Positions 12,701 through 23,919 of a DNA stretch of 64,000 bases are shown one piece after another. The stretch is from Molanna angustata (taxonomy: Eukaryota > Arthropoda > Insecta > Trichoptera > Molannidae). The notes beneath the pieces are model-generated. The model was not told the origin of the DNA. It searched no databases and was given only the letters and a program-made list of their open reading frames with translations. The position numbers and the translations under genes are program-made. The first letter of the stretch is position 1. Every line of letters begins with the position of its first letter. The DNA lies in NCBI GenBank assembly GCA_963576475.1, contig OY754973.1:6787052-6851051 (forward strand). The letters run 5' to 3'.

Positions 12701-15351
12701 TTCCTACGTATGCGTATCGTGAACAGTATAAGTAAAACCTGCTTTATGATATATCTAAATATTTGAAACTAGCAGTTTAAGTCTTGACACAATCGAGTTC
12801 CATGCTGGTTGTTGTACCAAACTACAATCGCATAATGAAAATAAACTTTTAGATAAATCAAAAACAATATTTAAAATATAGAAAGATTGAATATGACAAA
12901 CCATAATATAACACTGATCTTTGGGTTTCGCATATGGCTCTTTTGCGTTTAAAAACAGAAATTTACAAAATTATTTAAAAAAAAAACAGTTGTTCGTTTC
13001 ATATATTTCTGCACAATTAGCCTGTGTTAAGCCTCTTGGTCCATTGATCTTCGTACTTCCCTTCCCCGACTGTTAAAACACCACGTGTTTATAGATGCCT
13101 ATAGCATACCTGGACGAATCAACATTTATTTTCCATTTGGATTAAGTTATTAAGTAGTAGATCCTTTAGTTGTTCCATTTCCATATGTCTGAACATAAGA
13201 TTGTCAACAAGAAATGGGTTTTTTCCGGTTTATGGACGTTGAAAAATAATTCAAATACCATAAGTACAGAAAGAACCATATGGTTCCATATCCTAATTAA
13301 AAATACTCGCTTTGTATACTTTTCAAAACCTGATCATTTTAAATCTTTATATTATTTATACGCACCTATGATTTACCATTCAATATTTGAGACAATTACA
13401 TAAATACCACATTGCTTTCAAAATCAAGAATTTGGCTTTGTTTATAAATTTCGTCGTTCCGTTTGTTGAATAATATGTACGAGTACGTTTACGTTTGTCG
13501 CTGTTTAAAAATATATTTGTAATTCACAAGTGCGTTAATCATAATTTAAATGATTTTGCATAACTTTTGCTAAATATTTATAATAAACTTTCAACATTGT
13601 AAGCAAAACATTCTTTCTTACTATATTTCGGTAAAAAAATACTTTTTATATGATAATCCAGTTATAATATTTTTCGGTATATCAATATAACGTAACGTTT
13701 GACTGCATATATTACACTTTAGAAAAATAAGTCAAATCATAACCTTTGCTGATAATTACGTAAAAAAACAATAAAAGTTGCGCAGTGTCTAATTTCCTGC
13801 TAGTCAGATATTAACTTAATAATATGTACCTTAACATAAATGAATTATAAAATGCATCTTATCGTAATTGAAATTTTCTGTGTTATTTGGACTGCACAAA
13901 GGAGTGCTTATATGTCACGCAAAATTGAGCAAAAAAACTAACGAAAATCGTTGGATTTTTTTCGCATTTTTCCACCGTGATAAATTCAAATATTACAATT
14001 TTCTTATGAATCATTTGTATACCTAGGTTTTCTCTATTTCAATCTGAGTTGTCATTTTTTCCTCATTTTCTTTTATCGACTAATATATGCATAATCCAAT
14101 ATATTTTCACTTTTGTCGTCATGCTTAACAATTATTCAAATAGAAGATTTGATTTTGTTTTAGTTATTTGATTCATCCATTAAATATGTATCTTGTCCTT
14201 CGTTTACCAACTAGACGTGATATTTTCACTACTTATGGTTTTGCATTAGTCTATCTTTAATTGTTTTACAATTAGTCACGAAGCTGTTGATTGAAAAGAC
14301 CGGAAACCTTCAGTTAATATTTATTTTTTTCTCTCTCAAAGGTATCCTTGTAAATTTTAGCGTCAATGTGAAGACTAGATATTATTATCATAGACAAAAT
14401 ACTTTTAGCTTTATCTTCGGCCAAACATCGCGTTAAGCACAATACTGTGTCAGACGGATAATAAAACTTTTTAACAATGCGTCTTGCACGTGTTTGTATA
14501 CCTTTGGATTCGGAAATCACATTATTGACGAGCGATGGAAAAATGGAGATTTTTTATAACAATAGGTCCAAAAAGGTATACGATTTACCTGGACTTAAGT
14601 TACCTGGAACCCGTGACGTCACAAAACTGCCATCGCGTCTCTCCGGTGAGATGCCGCGTTGTATTTTAGTTGTAATCTGTCCGTCGTGAAATTAAAAGCT
14701 TCTGTTGAATTTATCGTAACTCATCAATAAAATAATATTGATTTGCATAAACTGTTGTCGGTAATTTTGAAAAGTGGTTTCTTGTGAGGTTAATTAGATT
14801 TGTACGTTTGTGGGTGAACTAGTATTGTGAATCGATAATTTGAAAATTTATTATCTTGTATCTGGACCGTGTACCGTGTGGGTGTCGAGTGCAATACTTT
14901 ATTTTAGAAGTTTGTTGTTATGTCATGCATAATCTACCTACTTGTATTGAACTACGAGTTTCTTGTGGTGATAGCTTAAGTTGTTGTCTAAAAATCGCGG
15001 CATATAGTCTTTCAATCATTTTCAAAAAAGATTGTCAAAATTGTGAAACACTATTAAACACTTTCAAATAGTTTCATTTTGAGGTAAAGTCTCCATAATC
15101 TTCTTTTACTTTTGTTTTGTTGAAAAATGTTCCGTGATTTGTACGTATTTTGGCGCTAAAAGCACCTGTGTTACCTACCTGTCCCCCGTTATACCTGAGC
15201 CAAGGGTGAAATCGTCTCAATTTGTAGCGCGTCTCATTTTACGTGAACGTTAGAATAGGACAGCCTATTGTTATTTGCCAGCGGGCACAAACTAATCATT
15301 ATATTTCGAAGTTCTTACAAAGTAAATCATTTTAAAATTATTTCATTTTAG
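9769..15351. other. long noncoding stretch; one imperfect tandem repeat
   Basis: No recognisable gene. Short frames such as 12301-12495 (-), 14477-14689 (+) and 10560-10889 (-) have no domain and no splice support. About 11312-11440 holds three imperfect copies of a ~42-bp unit containing GGATTTGTACTAATTT. A copy of a widespread motif (CTGCTGCCCAACTAGG) lies near 11200 and recurs near 40641. A perfect CRE-type TGACGTCA occurs at 14614-14621 in slightly GC-richer sequence. The last few hundred bases before 15352 may be promoter or 5'UTR intron of the next exon. Confidence 0.4.
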
Positions 15352-16137
15352 AAATCAGTTTAAGTTGACGACCGAACGAGCAAACGATATGTTCAAAAAC
15401 TGACTGTGCATTATTGACGAGCAATTGTGAGTGAAAATATAAAATGTACGTTGGAAACGAACTGTTAAAATGCAAGGAATAATAGTGATATCGTCATAAG
15501 TGTGTCGAAGTGCGAAACAAAAATTGAGAAAATGATAAAATTTCGGTACAAGAGGAAAGAAGCGAGCGACCCCGCAGCCGCCCTTCCACCGAAAGCAGTT
15601 ACCACTAAGACTCAAAACGTTCAGGTGAAAAGCTCCAACAACCAAAAGACGGGGTCCATTACAGAGCTAAAGAAGAGCGCCATTATCAGCGGCCTTAAGA
15701 AGAACGGTATCGTAAGCAGCGCAGCGAAGAATGGAAATTCCCCGCCGCAGAAAACGACCCAAGAAAAACAATCGAAAATCGACCAACATCTCGCTCTTCA
15801 GAAGGTCGGATCCACCGGAAGCTTGCCGAGGAGTGGAAGATGTACGCCAGTTACTTCCATCACTGAAAATGGAAAGATTCTCCCCAAATCGCCCAAAAGT
15901 ACGGCACATAAAACTAGTACTTTACCCAAAAGCTCATCTTCCAGTTCGCTGCATAAACAGAATCTGGGAGCATTGAAGAACAAGGAAATATTGCCGTCGA
16001 AAGAGGTCTTCATTTGTGGTAATGATTTCGGAATTAAAAAGAACAACACTTTGCCAAGAACAAAGAGTGAGAAAACGTTCGTAGCGAACAATACTCCAGA
16101 ACCCATCGAGAAAAATGAAGTATCCAAAAGTTATGAG
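15352..16137 (+). CDS. Ser/Lys-rich N-terminal coding exon (CDS 15532-16137), gene uncertain, possibly echinus
   Basis: A putative acceptor (TTTCATTTTAG, ending 15351) opens an exon with 5'UTR. The first ATG, in a fair context (GAGAAAATGA), is at 15532, and 202 codons run to a strong donor GAG|GTAAGT at 16137/16138 in phase 0. The peptide begins MIKFRYKRKEASD and is basic and low-complexity, with repeated motifs such as GSLPRSGR, TLPKSSSSSSLHK and TLPRTKSEK. It has no folded domain, membrane segment or signal peptide. Coding use is more GC-rich than the flanks, which supports a real exon. It lies upstream on the same strand as the echinus-type exons (next one at 37909, also phase 0), so it may be that gene's N-terminus. 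The intervening Cys-box exon was not found, so it could equally belong to another gene. Confidence 0.6.
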
Positions 16138-17720
16138 GTAAGTTTGATTTTTTAAATTGTATTACATCTGAAATATTTATTGATAAATGATATTTCATGG
16201 TTTACGTTTTGCAAAATCAGTATCCGAAAGGTATAATTTTTTTGGAGAAAGTATTACAAGTCTGTCAATTCGTGCAAAGAGTCAAATTTTCCTTTGTCCT
16301 GGGGCTATCATATGAATAACCCAGTTTCCAAAGTGATGTACTGGTTCATAAAAGTAAACATGTAGCAAGAAAATAGTGGTTTGGAGAGTTTAAAAAATGT
16401 ATTGCAGCTAAAACATCATTTTATAATTGACTATAAAATTATCCTGTTTGATCCATAAGCGCTATAATCAAAGCAGATACCTAATATGTATCTACCATTA
16501 TCACAAACTTTGTACCTATTTTTTTGTTTTGCTATGGGAATAAGTTATCGATTCGGTGGAATTCTCTAGTAATATCAAAAATATTTGAACGATTTTTTAA
16601 TCTATTAATCGATTAATTATTTGGTTTTAAAAACATGTGGATTGATACAAATATTTTAACAATTATTGAATTATTTTAAAATGAATGTCAAAGATAATGA
16701 TCCCATATATGTATAATAATTACTTCAACCGATTATTATCATAAAACTATTGATAGCTGTTTTTACCTACACATATACTATGTAACTCTTTCAATGTTGA
16801 ATTATAAAATGCAATATACGTGATGGGTTTTCTTTGATGAAATGTAAGTATTTAATACTTGTTGGATCATTCATTGATTCCAATCAATAACCGCATGTAC
16901 ATATAATATATCAAATGGTGAACTTGTTTAGTAGATATATCTTTATCGTCTTATTGATAATATAATATATATAAGATGGTAGCCATACTAAGTCTAGCCA
17001 AGTGAAGTCAAGCCACGCCAAGATATCACATCACACTTCACATTCCGTGAGAAGAAGCCCCGTTCTATACGACCTGCTACACTTTTAATAACATTAATAA
17101 TATAATACACGGGTACATGAGCACACTACTTTTTGTACGTTTATTATACCTATCTCCCACGCAGTTCACTTCCCACCTCTTCATGCTTGTCTGTATGTGG
17201 CCAGCCACCGTATATATCCAAGACAACACTTTGTATCATGAACTCTACCAGCACTGTGACCCCCGCGTTTTGAACTTGGGAAACTAAAAAACGACGCGTC
17301 TTTCTTTTCATTTTAAGGAACTTTTAAGATAAAGGGAAAACGTATTTTGAAACCAATATTTATTTTATATAAAATTGAATCAAAAAACTTTTTAAAACTC
17401 ATTTAGTAGTATATTTTTAATTAAGAGAATAGAAATAGGAAAAAAAAAGATTTTTAACAGTGCGCTCATCATCAGTACGTAATCACTTTTACTATATATT
17501 TTTTGTCATATTGTAACTAATATCGAGAGTTTTCACTGGTTTATATGCTGATAATATGTTTGTGCGTATGCATTATTAATTTTATATAACAAAATGTATA
17601 TACAGTTTTAAAAAGTGTTTAAAAGCTTGTTTATTGCCATAATCTCTTCCGACTAACCATAGCTACGTGAAGCTTTATGTTCATTTATTCGGCTCAATAA
17701 AATAAATAAATATAATTATC
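16138..17720. other. intron sequence, no exon recognised
   Basis: Begins at a GTAAGT donor. Mostly AT-rich. About 16975-17300 is GC-richer and reads like the remnant of a mobile element or LTR (for example AGTCAAGCCACGCCAAG), but it has no matching second copy in the window. No exon with flanking splice sites was seen. Confidence 0.4.
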
Positions 17721-17931
17721 AACAGTACAAATACAGTCTCGTCGGTTCATTCGTAGCGATCGGTTGTGTTGTGTTGTTACATTGTGGTGTCCTACCTACA
17801 AACCTTGTTGCTGCTCAGCGAACAGATAAGATTTTATTGTTTCATTTTCATTATTATTTACTTTTTATTTCACTCTGTTTTCTACATATTTTGTGTTATT
17901 TGTGTATTTCTCTACCGATTAATTTTTGGTG

Positions 17932-19530
17932 ATGGAACAAGAGGAAAATAAACCGCCGGATCCCGGTATTAACTCGGATATAAATTATACTTCAGAATCA
18001 GATGCCAGTCAGGTATCTATTGCTAGTAAAAATAGAAAACGTAAACCTTTTCGTCATTCATCCGAGTCAATCCCAAACAAACAAAAAACTCACCCCGAAA
18101 TAATAATTACCACTAATAACGACCCAAAAACTATAAATACCTTTTCACCGCCTAAATTGGAAATGGAATATGGACCTTCTTCTTCTTCCCCTTTTATTGT
18201 CCATATACAGAGATCGGAACAAGGCAAAACAATCCACCCCCTCGATTTCGGAAAATTTATTTTCATGCATAAATCTTTAAACATACAAATAATTGATGGG
18301 TCTATCAAATCGGAAGGCCGCTATAAAATATCGATTCAATTTAAAACTGCCATATCTGCCAACAATTTTGTTAAAAATATAGAGAACATTTCAAACGATA
18401 AATTCAAAGCATATATACCAACATTCAATTTGACGCGTATGGGACTGGTCAGAGGTATCCCGAGCGATTTACCCGAAGACGAGATAGTTGAGGCATTGAA
18501 CGTACACACCAACATACCTAAAGTAGTTAAAGCCAGAAGATTGAACTACAAAGACACTTCAACGGGTACGTTAATATGGAAACCTTCACAGTCGGTGGTC
18601 GTTACTTTTGAGGGCCAAATTTTACCACCCAGGGTATTTTTATACTATAATTCCTTACAAGTAGAAATTTACAAGTTTCCAACCATACAATGCTTCAACT
18701 GTTGTCGATTTGGACACTCTAAAACTGTATGCCGATCTTCTCCTCGATGTTACAATTGTGGAGAAAATCATTCATTCGAACAATGCCCAAATACGTCACA
18801 GGAACCAATCTGTCTCCATTGTTCTGGAAATCACACTGCAATTAGCACGGCCTGTCCAGAGTTATCAAGACAGAAAAATATCAAACAGACAATGGCAACA
18901 GATAATATATCATATTTTCAGGCCTCAAAACTCGTCCCACCCACAAAAAAATCTTTTGCTGATATAACTTCCACCGCACCGTCAACCACTCAACCTATTT
19001 CTCCACCTTCAACTTCATTTAAAAAATGAAGTTGAAGGTGGAAGGCCTCCACGTAGATTGAGTTTCGGTTAACTTCGGAAAAAGCAATCGGGCGTCCCCT
19101 GGAAACGGCAGAATGCCGGCCAATCCTTCCACCACCGGAGCACCAACCAATATGATGGTGTTCCGGATACGGAAAGTAAGTAAGTAAAGTATTTAAAAAA
19201 ACCATATTTAAAACCCTCAAACCAATATATATTTCTACCCCCAACTATGACACAACCCAACACAATGCCTTACTATTTAACCAAAACGGACATTATTCAT
19301 CACAGGCCCCTAACGGATGTGCCTTACCAAACAGGAATTTACCAACTTCTAATTCAACCTCCCAAATTCAAAACGACAATTCATCATTTATTCAAACACT
19401 TATTTCTCTCCTTATATCTATATTAACAAATAACAATATTTTACCGACCAACGCTGCCGAAATTCTTCAAACTCTTAATACAACCCTCCACAATGGCTCA
19501 TCAAATTCACAATATCCTTCAATGGAATAG
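17932..19530 (+). pseudogene. LINE ORF1 (Gag-like, three CCHC knuckles), split by a 164-bp insertion
   Basis: The ATG at 17932 opens a nucleic-acid-binding Gag-like protein. After a Ser/Asn/Thr-rich N-terminus there is an RRM-like region and then three zinc knuckles at about 18691-18860: CFNCCRFGHSKTVC, CYNCGENHSFEQC and CLHCSGNHTAISTAC. A TGA at 19027-19029 ends the frame after 365 codons. That stop is the first codon of an inserted segment (19027-19190) flanked by the duplication ATTTAAAAAA. Downstream of 19200 the original frame resumes without shift and runs to TAG at 19528-19530, overlapping the ORF2 start by 38 nt. Removing insert plus one duplication leaves 1425 nt, a multiple of three. 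So ORF1 was intact before the nested insertion; ORF1 protein is now missing about 110 C-terminal residues. Confidence 0.85.
19027..19190 (+). mobile_element. nested 164-bp SINE-like insertion with fold-back 5' junction
   Basis: Flanked by ATTTAAAAAA at 19017-19026 and 19191-19200. The 3' end has a short (GTAA)n run (GGAAAGTAAGTAAGTAAAGT), typical of LINE-dependent tails. The first 15 bases of the insert are the reverse complement of the ORF1 sequence just upstream, so 19002-19020 and 19024-19042 form a perfect 19-bp inverted repeat. The remaining ~150 bp contain GC-rich blocks such as GGGCGTCCCCTGGAAACGGC. The family is unknown to me and no second copy was seen in the window. Confidence 0.75.
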
Positions 19531-22500
19531 TAGAAGCGTCACAGCAAACAAACCTGACTTCATATTTCTATTATCCACACACGAAATTCAAATTGCGTGC
19601 ATTACTGAAACTTGGCTTGTACCAGGTTCAGTTTTCAATGTCCCAGGCTACCTGTCAGTTAGATCCGACCGCAATGATGGGAGAGCTGGAACAGCTATCT
19701 TTATCAAATCTTCCATCCCATATAATCAAATTATTGTTCCAACTCACCCATCATTACAAGTGGTTGCCGTTCAAGTGAATGGAGTTGTATATGTTTCCAC
19801 ATATATTCCTCCACATTCTCCATTTGACCCAATTTATTGGGATTCAATTGTGGATATGCTACCCTCACCATTTTATATATTAGGTGATTTCAATGCCCAC
19901 TCTCCATCTTGGGGCAGTACACTATCAAATCGTTCGGGAAACCTCATTCTCTCATTTATAGATAAACATAATCTATGCATTCTAAATGACGGTTCACCAA
20001 CTAGACTCACTCCACCAACTCAAAATGTGAGTGCTGTTGACCTCTCCATTTGTACAAATGATTTAGCCTCCACTTCTACATGGTCTATATCTGATGATCC
20101 CCTAGCAAGTGACCATTTTCCCATTATTATAAAAACCATCACAAAATCCAAAACAAAAACAGCCGTTAGTAAAAAAGGACATAATATAAGAAAAGCTAAT
20201 TGGGATATATTCAATAAAACTATTGAAGATTCTACACCATCTTTTTTGTCATCCGACATTACTCACAAAAATTCAGAACTTATGTCAATCCTCTACAAAG
20301 CTGCTGATATTAGTATTCCGAAGAGAAAAGCAGAATCGAAACGTATTCAATGTGCCCCTTGGTGGGACAATGAATGCACGGAGGCTATCAAAATAAGAAA
20401 ATTAGCTATGAAAAAGTACAGGAAAAATATGACGTTACAAAATTTTTTATATGCTAAAAATATACAAGCAAATACAAAAAAAATACTCAGAAAGAAAAAG
20501 CGACAAGGCTGGTATAACTTTTGCAACACTCTTTCACCAGATACTCCTCTATCAATAGTCTGGGATATGATCCGTCGCTTCAGAACATCATTATCCACTT
20601 CTAAGAAATATCTGCCAAATGGACACATTCTAGAAGCTTTTGTAAAGAGGCTTGCCCCACCATACGTCCCCAATGATACAGAAATAGAAATGCCAATCCT
20701 TCCTACCCATTCTTTGTCTAAATCATGGTTAGATGGACCTTTTGAATATTCTGAACTCATTACCCCACTTAAAAATTTGAAAAATTCTTCGCCCGGAATG
20801 GACCTCATTCCTTATGCTTTTCTTCGAAATGCACCAGTAAATTTCCTTGAACATTTATTAGAATTATATAATGGTTGTTTAAAAAACGGATACGTACCAA
20901 AAGACTGGAAAATACAACGAATAGCCCCTATTTTGAAACCTAACAAAGACCCTCAATCAGAATCTTCGTATCGGCCAATCGCATTATCACCAGTTTTCCT
21001 AAAAATTCTTGAGCATATAATAAAAAACCGTTTAGACTGGCATATTGAAAGGAACCGCCTTCTCCCGTCAATTCAATTTGGTTTTAGAAAAGGTAAATCG
21101 TGTTTAGATAACCTCAGTATCTTGATTTCAGATATCAAAATAGCTTTTTCCAAACAAGAGTTTGTTATTGCAGCATTTTTGGATATAAAATCTGCATATG
21201 ATAACGTGATACTGTCTGTTTTAAGAAAAAAACTAGTAGATTTGGGTATTCCAATGAGTTTGGCAACACTTATTTATAACATGTTTGCTGAGAGAAAAAT
21301 TGTAGCTGAAAATATTTCTACCACGATTGATAGAATAGTTTGGAAAGGCTTAGCTCAAGGTTCGGTATTAAGCCCTATTTTATTTAATATATATTGTCAA
21401 GATCTTGTTACGGTAATAGAGGATATTTGCTCAATATTACAATTTGCCGACGATATTGTCGTATATGTGTCCCACAAAAACGCACAAATTGCTGCAAAAA
21501 AATTGTCAAAAACATTAAGTCGAATAAACAAATGGCTTGAATCTAATGGTTTAGAACTTTCGCTCCAAAAATGCCAAGTAGTCGCCTTTTCGCGTAAACA
21601 TAAACTTCCGGACATTTCTGTAAATATCGATGGTACAAACATTGCTATAAAGGACGAAATTAAATTTTTGGGTGTAATCATTAATAGAAAACTATCGTGG
21701 AACTCTCATGTCAATTCAATTGTATCTAAATGCGAAAAAAACATTAATCCTTTGAGAGCTGTATCGAGAGTCTGGTGGGGTTCTCATCCATCAACAATGA
21801 AATTGCTCTATAATGCCATAGTTCGCAGTCACCTGGATTATGGTTGTTTTTTATTCGATCCTCTTCCTAAATACCTCGAATCCAAATTAGATAGAATACA
21901 GTCTAAATGTTTACGACTTATAATCGGAGCAATGGGATCTTCACCGATTAATGCACTTCAGGTGGAGGGGTTAGATTCCCCACTTCACTTGAGACGTCAA
22001 TATCTTTCAGACAAATTTGTTCTAAAACGACTTTCCCTTAATTCTCACCCACTAACATCAAAGCTATCCACAATAACACATTTATGTCAATTAAAACGAT
22101 ATTGGTCAAAATCTTCCACTCCAATACTTTGTAAAAGTTACACCCTTCTTAAATCAAAAATACTTGTCAATTGTTCACATAATTATCTTCCTTACTATAA
22201 AACACCATATTTCGCAACAAAATTCATTCCCGATACATGTCCTTCTCTCGGTTTGGACAAAAACTGCAATCTTCCCTCCCAACTAATCAACAGTAAATTC
22301 GATGGCATTGTTCGTTCAAGATGGCCATCTCACGTTCAAATTTTTACTGATGGATCCAAGCTTTCACCTAATAGCAACTCTGGAGCAGCATTTTATATTC
22401 CGTATAACAACACTAAAGGACTTTTCAAACTTCCACCCGAATGCTCAGTTTATACAGCTGAGTGTTGGGCAATCAAAGAGGTCTTATCTATATGTCATAC

Positions 22501-23194
22501 CCTCGATTCTTCTAATATTATAATATTCACCGACTCCCTTAGCGCTATCTACTCTATATCTTCTAATTTATCTAGATCCCCTGACGATTACATACTTTGC
22601 GAAATAAAAAAGTATATATACAACCTTTTTACATCAAATATATATGTTACATTTGTATGGTTACCAGCACATCGTGGTATAAATGGAAATGAAACTGTAG
22701 ACCGTTTGGCAAAAGAAGCTACAACGATTGGCACTGAACCTCTTAATTTTGAGATTCCATTCCAAGATTTCACCACCTCAATCATTAAAAAGCGCCTCTT
22801 GACCGAATGGTCTAATGAATGGGAAGTGTCAAGCCGTGTGAAAGGGACTGCTTACAAAATTATACAGATAACAGTTCCATCCAAGCCATGGTTTCATGGA
22901 AAAAAAATGTCAAAAAGGGATGTTTCAAACATATGCAGAATGAGAATTGGTCACTGCATGATCGCAAACCACCTTTACAAAATACACATAAGGGACAGTC
23001 CTTTGTGTGATTGTGGAGAGGTGGAAACGTTGGATCACGTTTTCATGGAGTGTCCAATACACGATAAATTCGACTTTTATGCCAAGCTGCGTGTCCCTCT
23101 GCCTGTAAATATGTCGCATCTTCTCTCCCTAAATTCGACTAAAGTTCACTCAATTATATCAAAATTTCTTAATTTAAATGCAATAAATCTTTAA
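19493..23194 (+). CDS. LINE ORF2: endonuclease, reverse transcriptase, RNase H
   Basis: An intact 1233-residue polyprotein. The N-terminal ~225 residues form an APE-type endonuclease (QWNSRS, ITETWL, LGDFNAHSPSWGS, SDHFPI). The central reverse transcriptase holds YRPIALSP, FGFRKGKSCLDN, AAFLDIKSAYD, GLAQGSVLSPILFN and the catalytic box FADD near residue 651. RNase H spans about residues 950-1080 with the acidic set visible in FTDGSK, AECWA, FTDSLSA and GNETVDRLAKEA. A C-terminal CCHC-like finger follows (CDCGEVETLDHVFMEC). It nicks the target and copies the element RNA by target-primed reverse transcription. Initiation by reinitiation near the ORF1 stop is likely given the 38-nt overlap in another frame. 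With no stop or frameshift, ORF2 looks functional. Confidence 0.93.
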   Translation: MAHQIHNILQWNSRSVTANKPDFIFLLSTHEIQIACITETWLVPGSVFNVPGYLSVRSDRNDGRAGTAIFIKSSIPYNQIIVPTHPSLQVVAVQVNGVVYVSTYIPPHSPFDPIYWDSIVDMLPSPFYILGDFNAHSPSWGSTLSNRSGNLILSFIDKHNLCILNDGSPTRLTPPTQNVSAVDLSICTNDLASTSTWSISDDPLASDHFPIIIKTITKSKTKTAVSKKGHNIRKANWDIFNKTIEDSTPSFLSSDITHKNSELMSILYKAADISIPKRKAESKRIQCAPWWDNECTEAIKIRKLAMKKYRKNMTLQNFLYAKNIQANTKKILRKKKRQGWYNFCNTLSPDTPLSIVWDMIRRFRTSLSTSKKYLPNGHILEAFVKRLAPPYVPNDTEIEMPILPTHSLSKSWLDGPFEYSELITPLKNLKNSSPGMDLIPYAFLRNAPVNFLEHLLELYNGCLKNGYVPKDWKIQRIAPILKPNKDPQSESSYRPIALSPVFLKILEHIIKNRLDWHIERNRLLPSIQFGFRKGKSCLDNLSILISDIKIAFSKQEFVIAAFLDIKSAYDNVILSVLRKKLVDLGIPMSLATLIYNMFAERKIVAENISTTIDRIVWKGLAQGSVLSPILFNIYCQDLVTVIEDICSILQFADDIVVYVSHKNAQIAAKKLSKTLSRINKWLESNGLELSLQKCQVVAFSRKHKLPDISVNIDGTNIAIKDEIKFLGVIINRKLSWNSHVNSIVSKCEKNINPLRAVSRVWWGSHPSTMKLLYNAIVRSHLDYGCFLFDPLPKYLESKLDRIQSKCLRLIIGAMGSSPINALQVEGLDSPLHLRRQYLSDKFVLKRLSLNSHPLTSKLSTITHLCQLKRYWSKSSTPILCKSYTLLKSKILVNCSHNYLPYYKTPYFATKFIPDTCPSLGLDKNCNLPSQLINSKFDGIVRSRWPSHVQIFTDGSKLSPNSNSGAAFYIPYNNTKGLFKLPPECSVYTAECWAIKEVLSICHTLDSSNIIIFTDSLSAIYSISSNLSRSPDDYILCEIKKYIYNLFTSNIYVTFVWLPAHRGINGNETVDRLAKEATTIGTEPLNFEIPFQDFTTSIIKKRLLTEWSNEWEVSSRVKGTAYKIIQITVPSKPWFHGKKMSKRDVSNICRMRIGHCMIANHLYKIHIRDSPLCDCGEVETLDHVFMECPIHDKFDFYAKLRVPLPVNMSHLLSLNSTKVHSIISKFLNLNAINL

Positions 23195-23919
23195 GAGATA
23201 TTCTCATATAACAAATTGATTTCCTATTAAATATACATATATTCGTTTCGTCATGGCACAAATCACCCTCCTTATAGGGTGGGTTGCCTTATATAAAAAA
23301 AAAAAAAAAACAGTACAAATAACATTATTTAAAAGTTTAGAAACTTTCATCGTCAGTTCACACTCTGTTTGATATTCTTCAATATTGTTTATTTTAATGT
23401 TAATAAACAACACTTCTTTGCTGTTTCTGTTGAATTTATCATTTTCTTGTAATTATATTATCTTTTGTCTTACCTCATATTATTCTTCACACATTTCATA
23501 CAGAATACTACGAATCTCATATAACTGTGAGCAGCGCTCGCAAGAATACAAAAATATGTGCTTGTGCCACCTTTGTATTCCGAGTAATGTTTTATTTATT
23601 TTATTTATTTTATTTATTTGGTTTATTTGGGACAATAACAGCATCATTAACTAATATGAATATAAAACAATGAATAATAAATCAAGGCCAAAAAACTGTC
23701 CACAAAGTACATATTTACAGTTGATTCTGAAAAAATATTAATATTTTATACCTATTAAAAACTAAAATAAAAATTAAAAAAAAACTAAAAAAAATATATA
23801 CATAACAAAAGCAACAAGGATAATGACGGAGATGGGGGAGGAACTGTAGGAATAGAAAAAGAAAAGTGGAGGAATGTGAGAGGTAGAGAAACTATGGTAT
23901 GTCACAACACCTTTCGTCA

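Larger units (their letters stand above)
17734..23310 (+). mobile_element. full-length I-clade-like non-LTR retrotransposon
   Basis: Complete LINE with 5'UTR, two ORFs, short 3'UTR and a poly(A) tail (about 23295-23310). The string CAGTACAAATA occurs immediately before (17723-17733) and after (23311-23321) as a target-site duplication. The 5' end starts CAGTCTCG, as I-factor-type elements often start CAGT. With the A at 17735 as +1, GGTTG at 17762-17766 sits exactly at +28 to +32 and fits the DPE consensus RGWYV, suggesting an internal Inr+DPE pol II promoter. Zinc knuckles in ORF1 and an RNase H domain in ORF2 place it in the I group and not in jockey, which lacks RNase H. It lies in sense orientation in the probable intron. 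ORF2 is intact; ORF1 is broken by a nested insertion. Confidence 0.9.

Noticed and set aside
14477..14689. 70-codon frame with a CRE-like TGACGTCA
   Set aside because: No domain and no second line of evidence. A single 8-bp motif is not enough to call a regulatory element.
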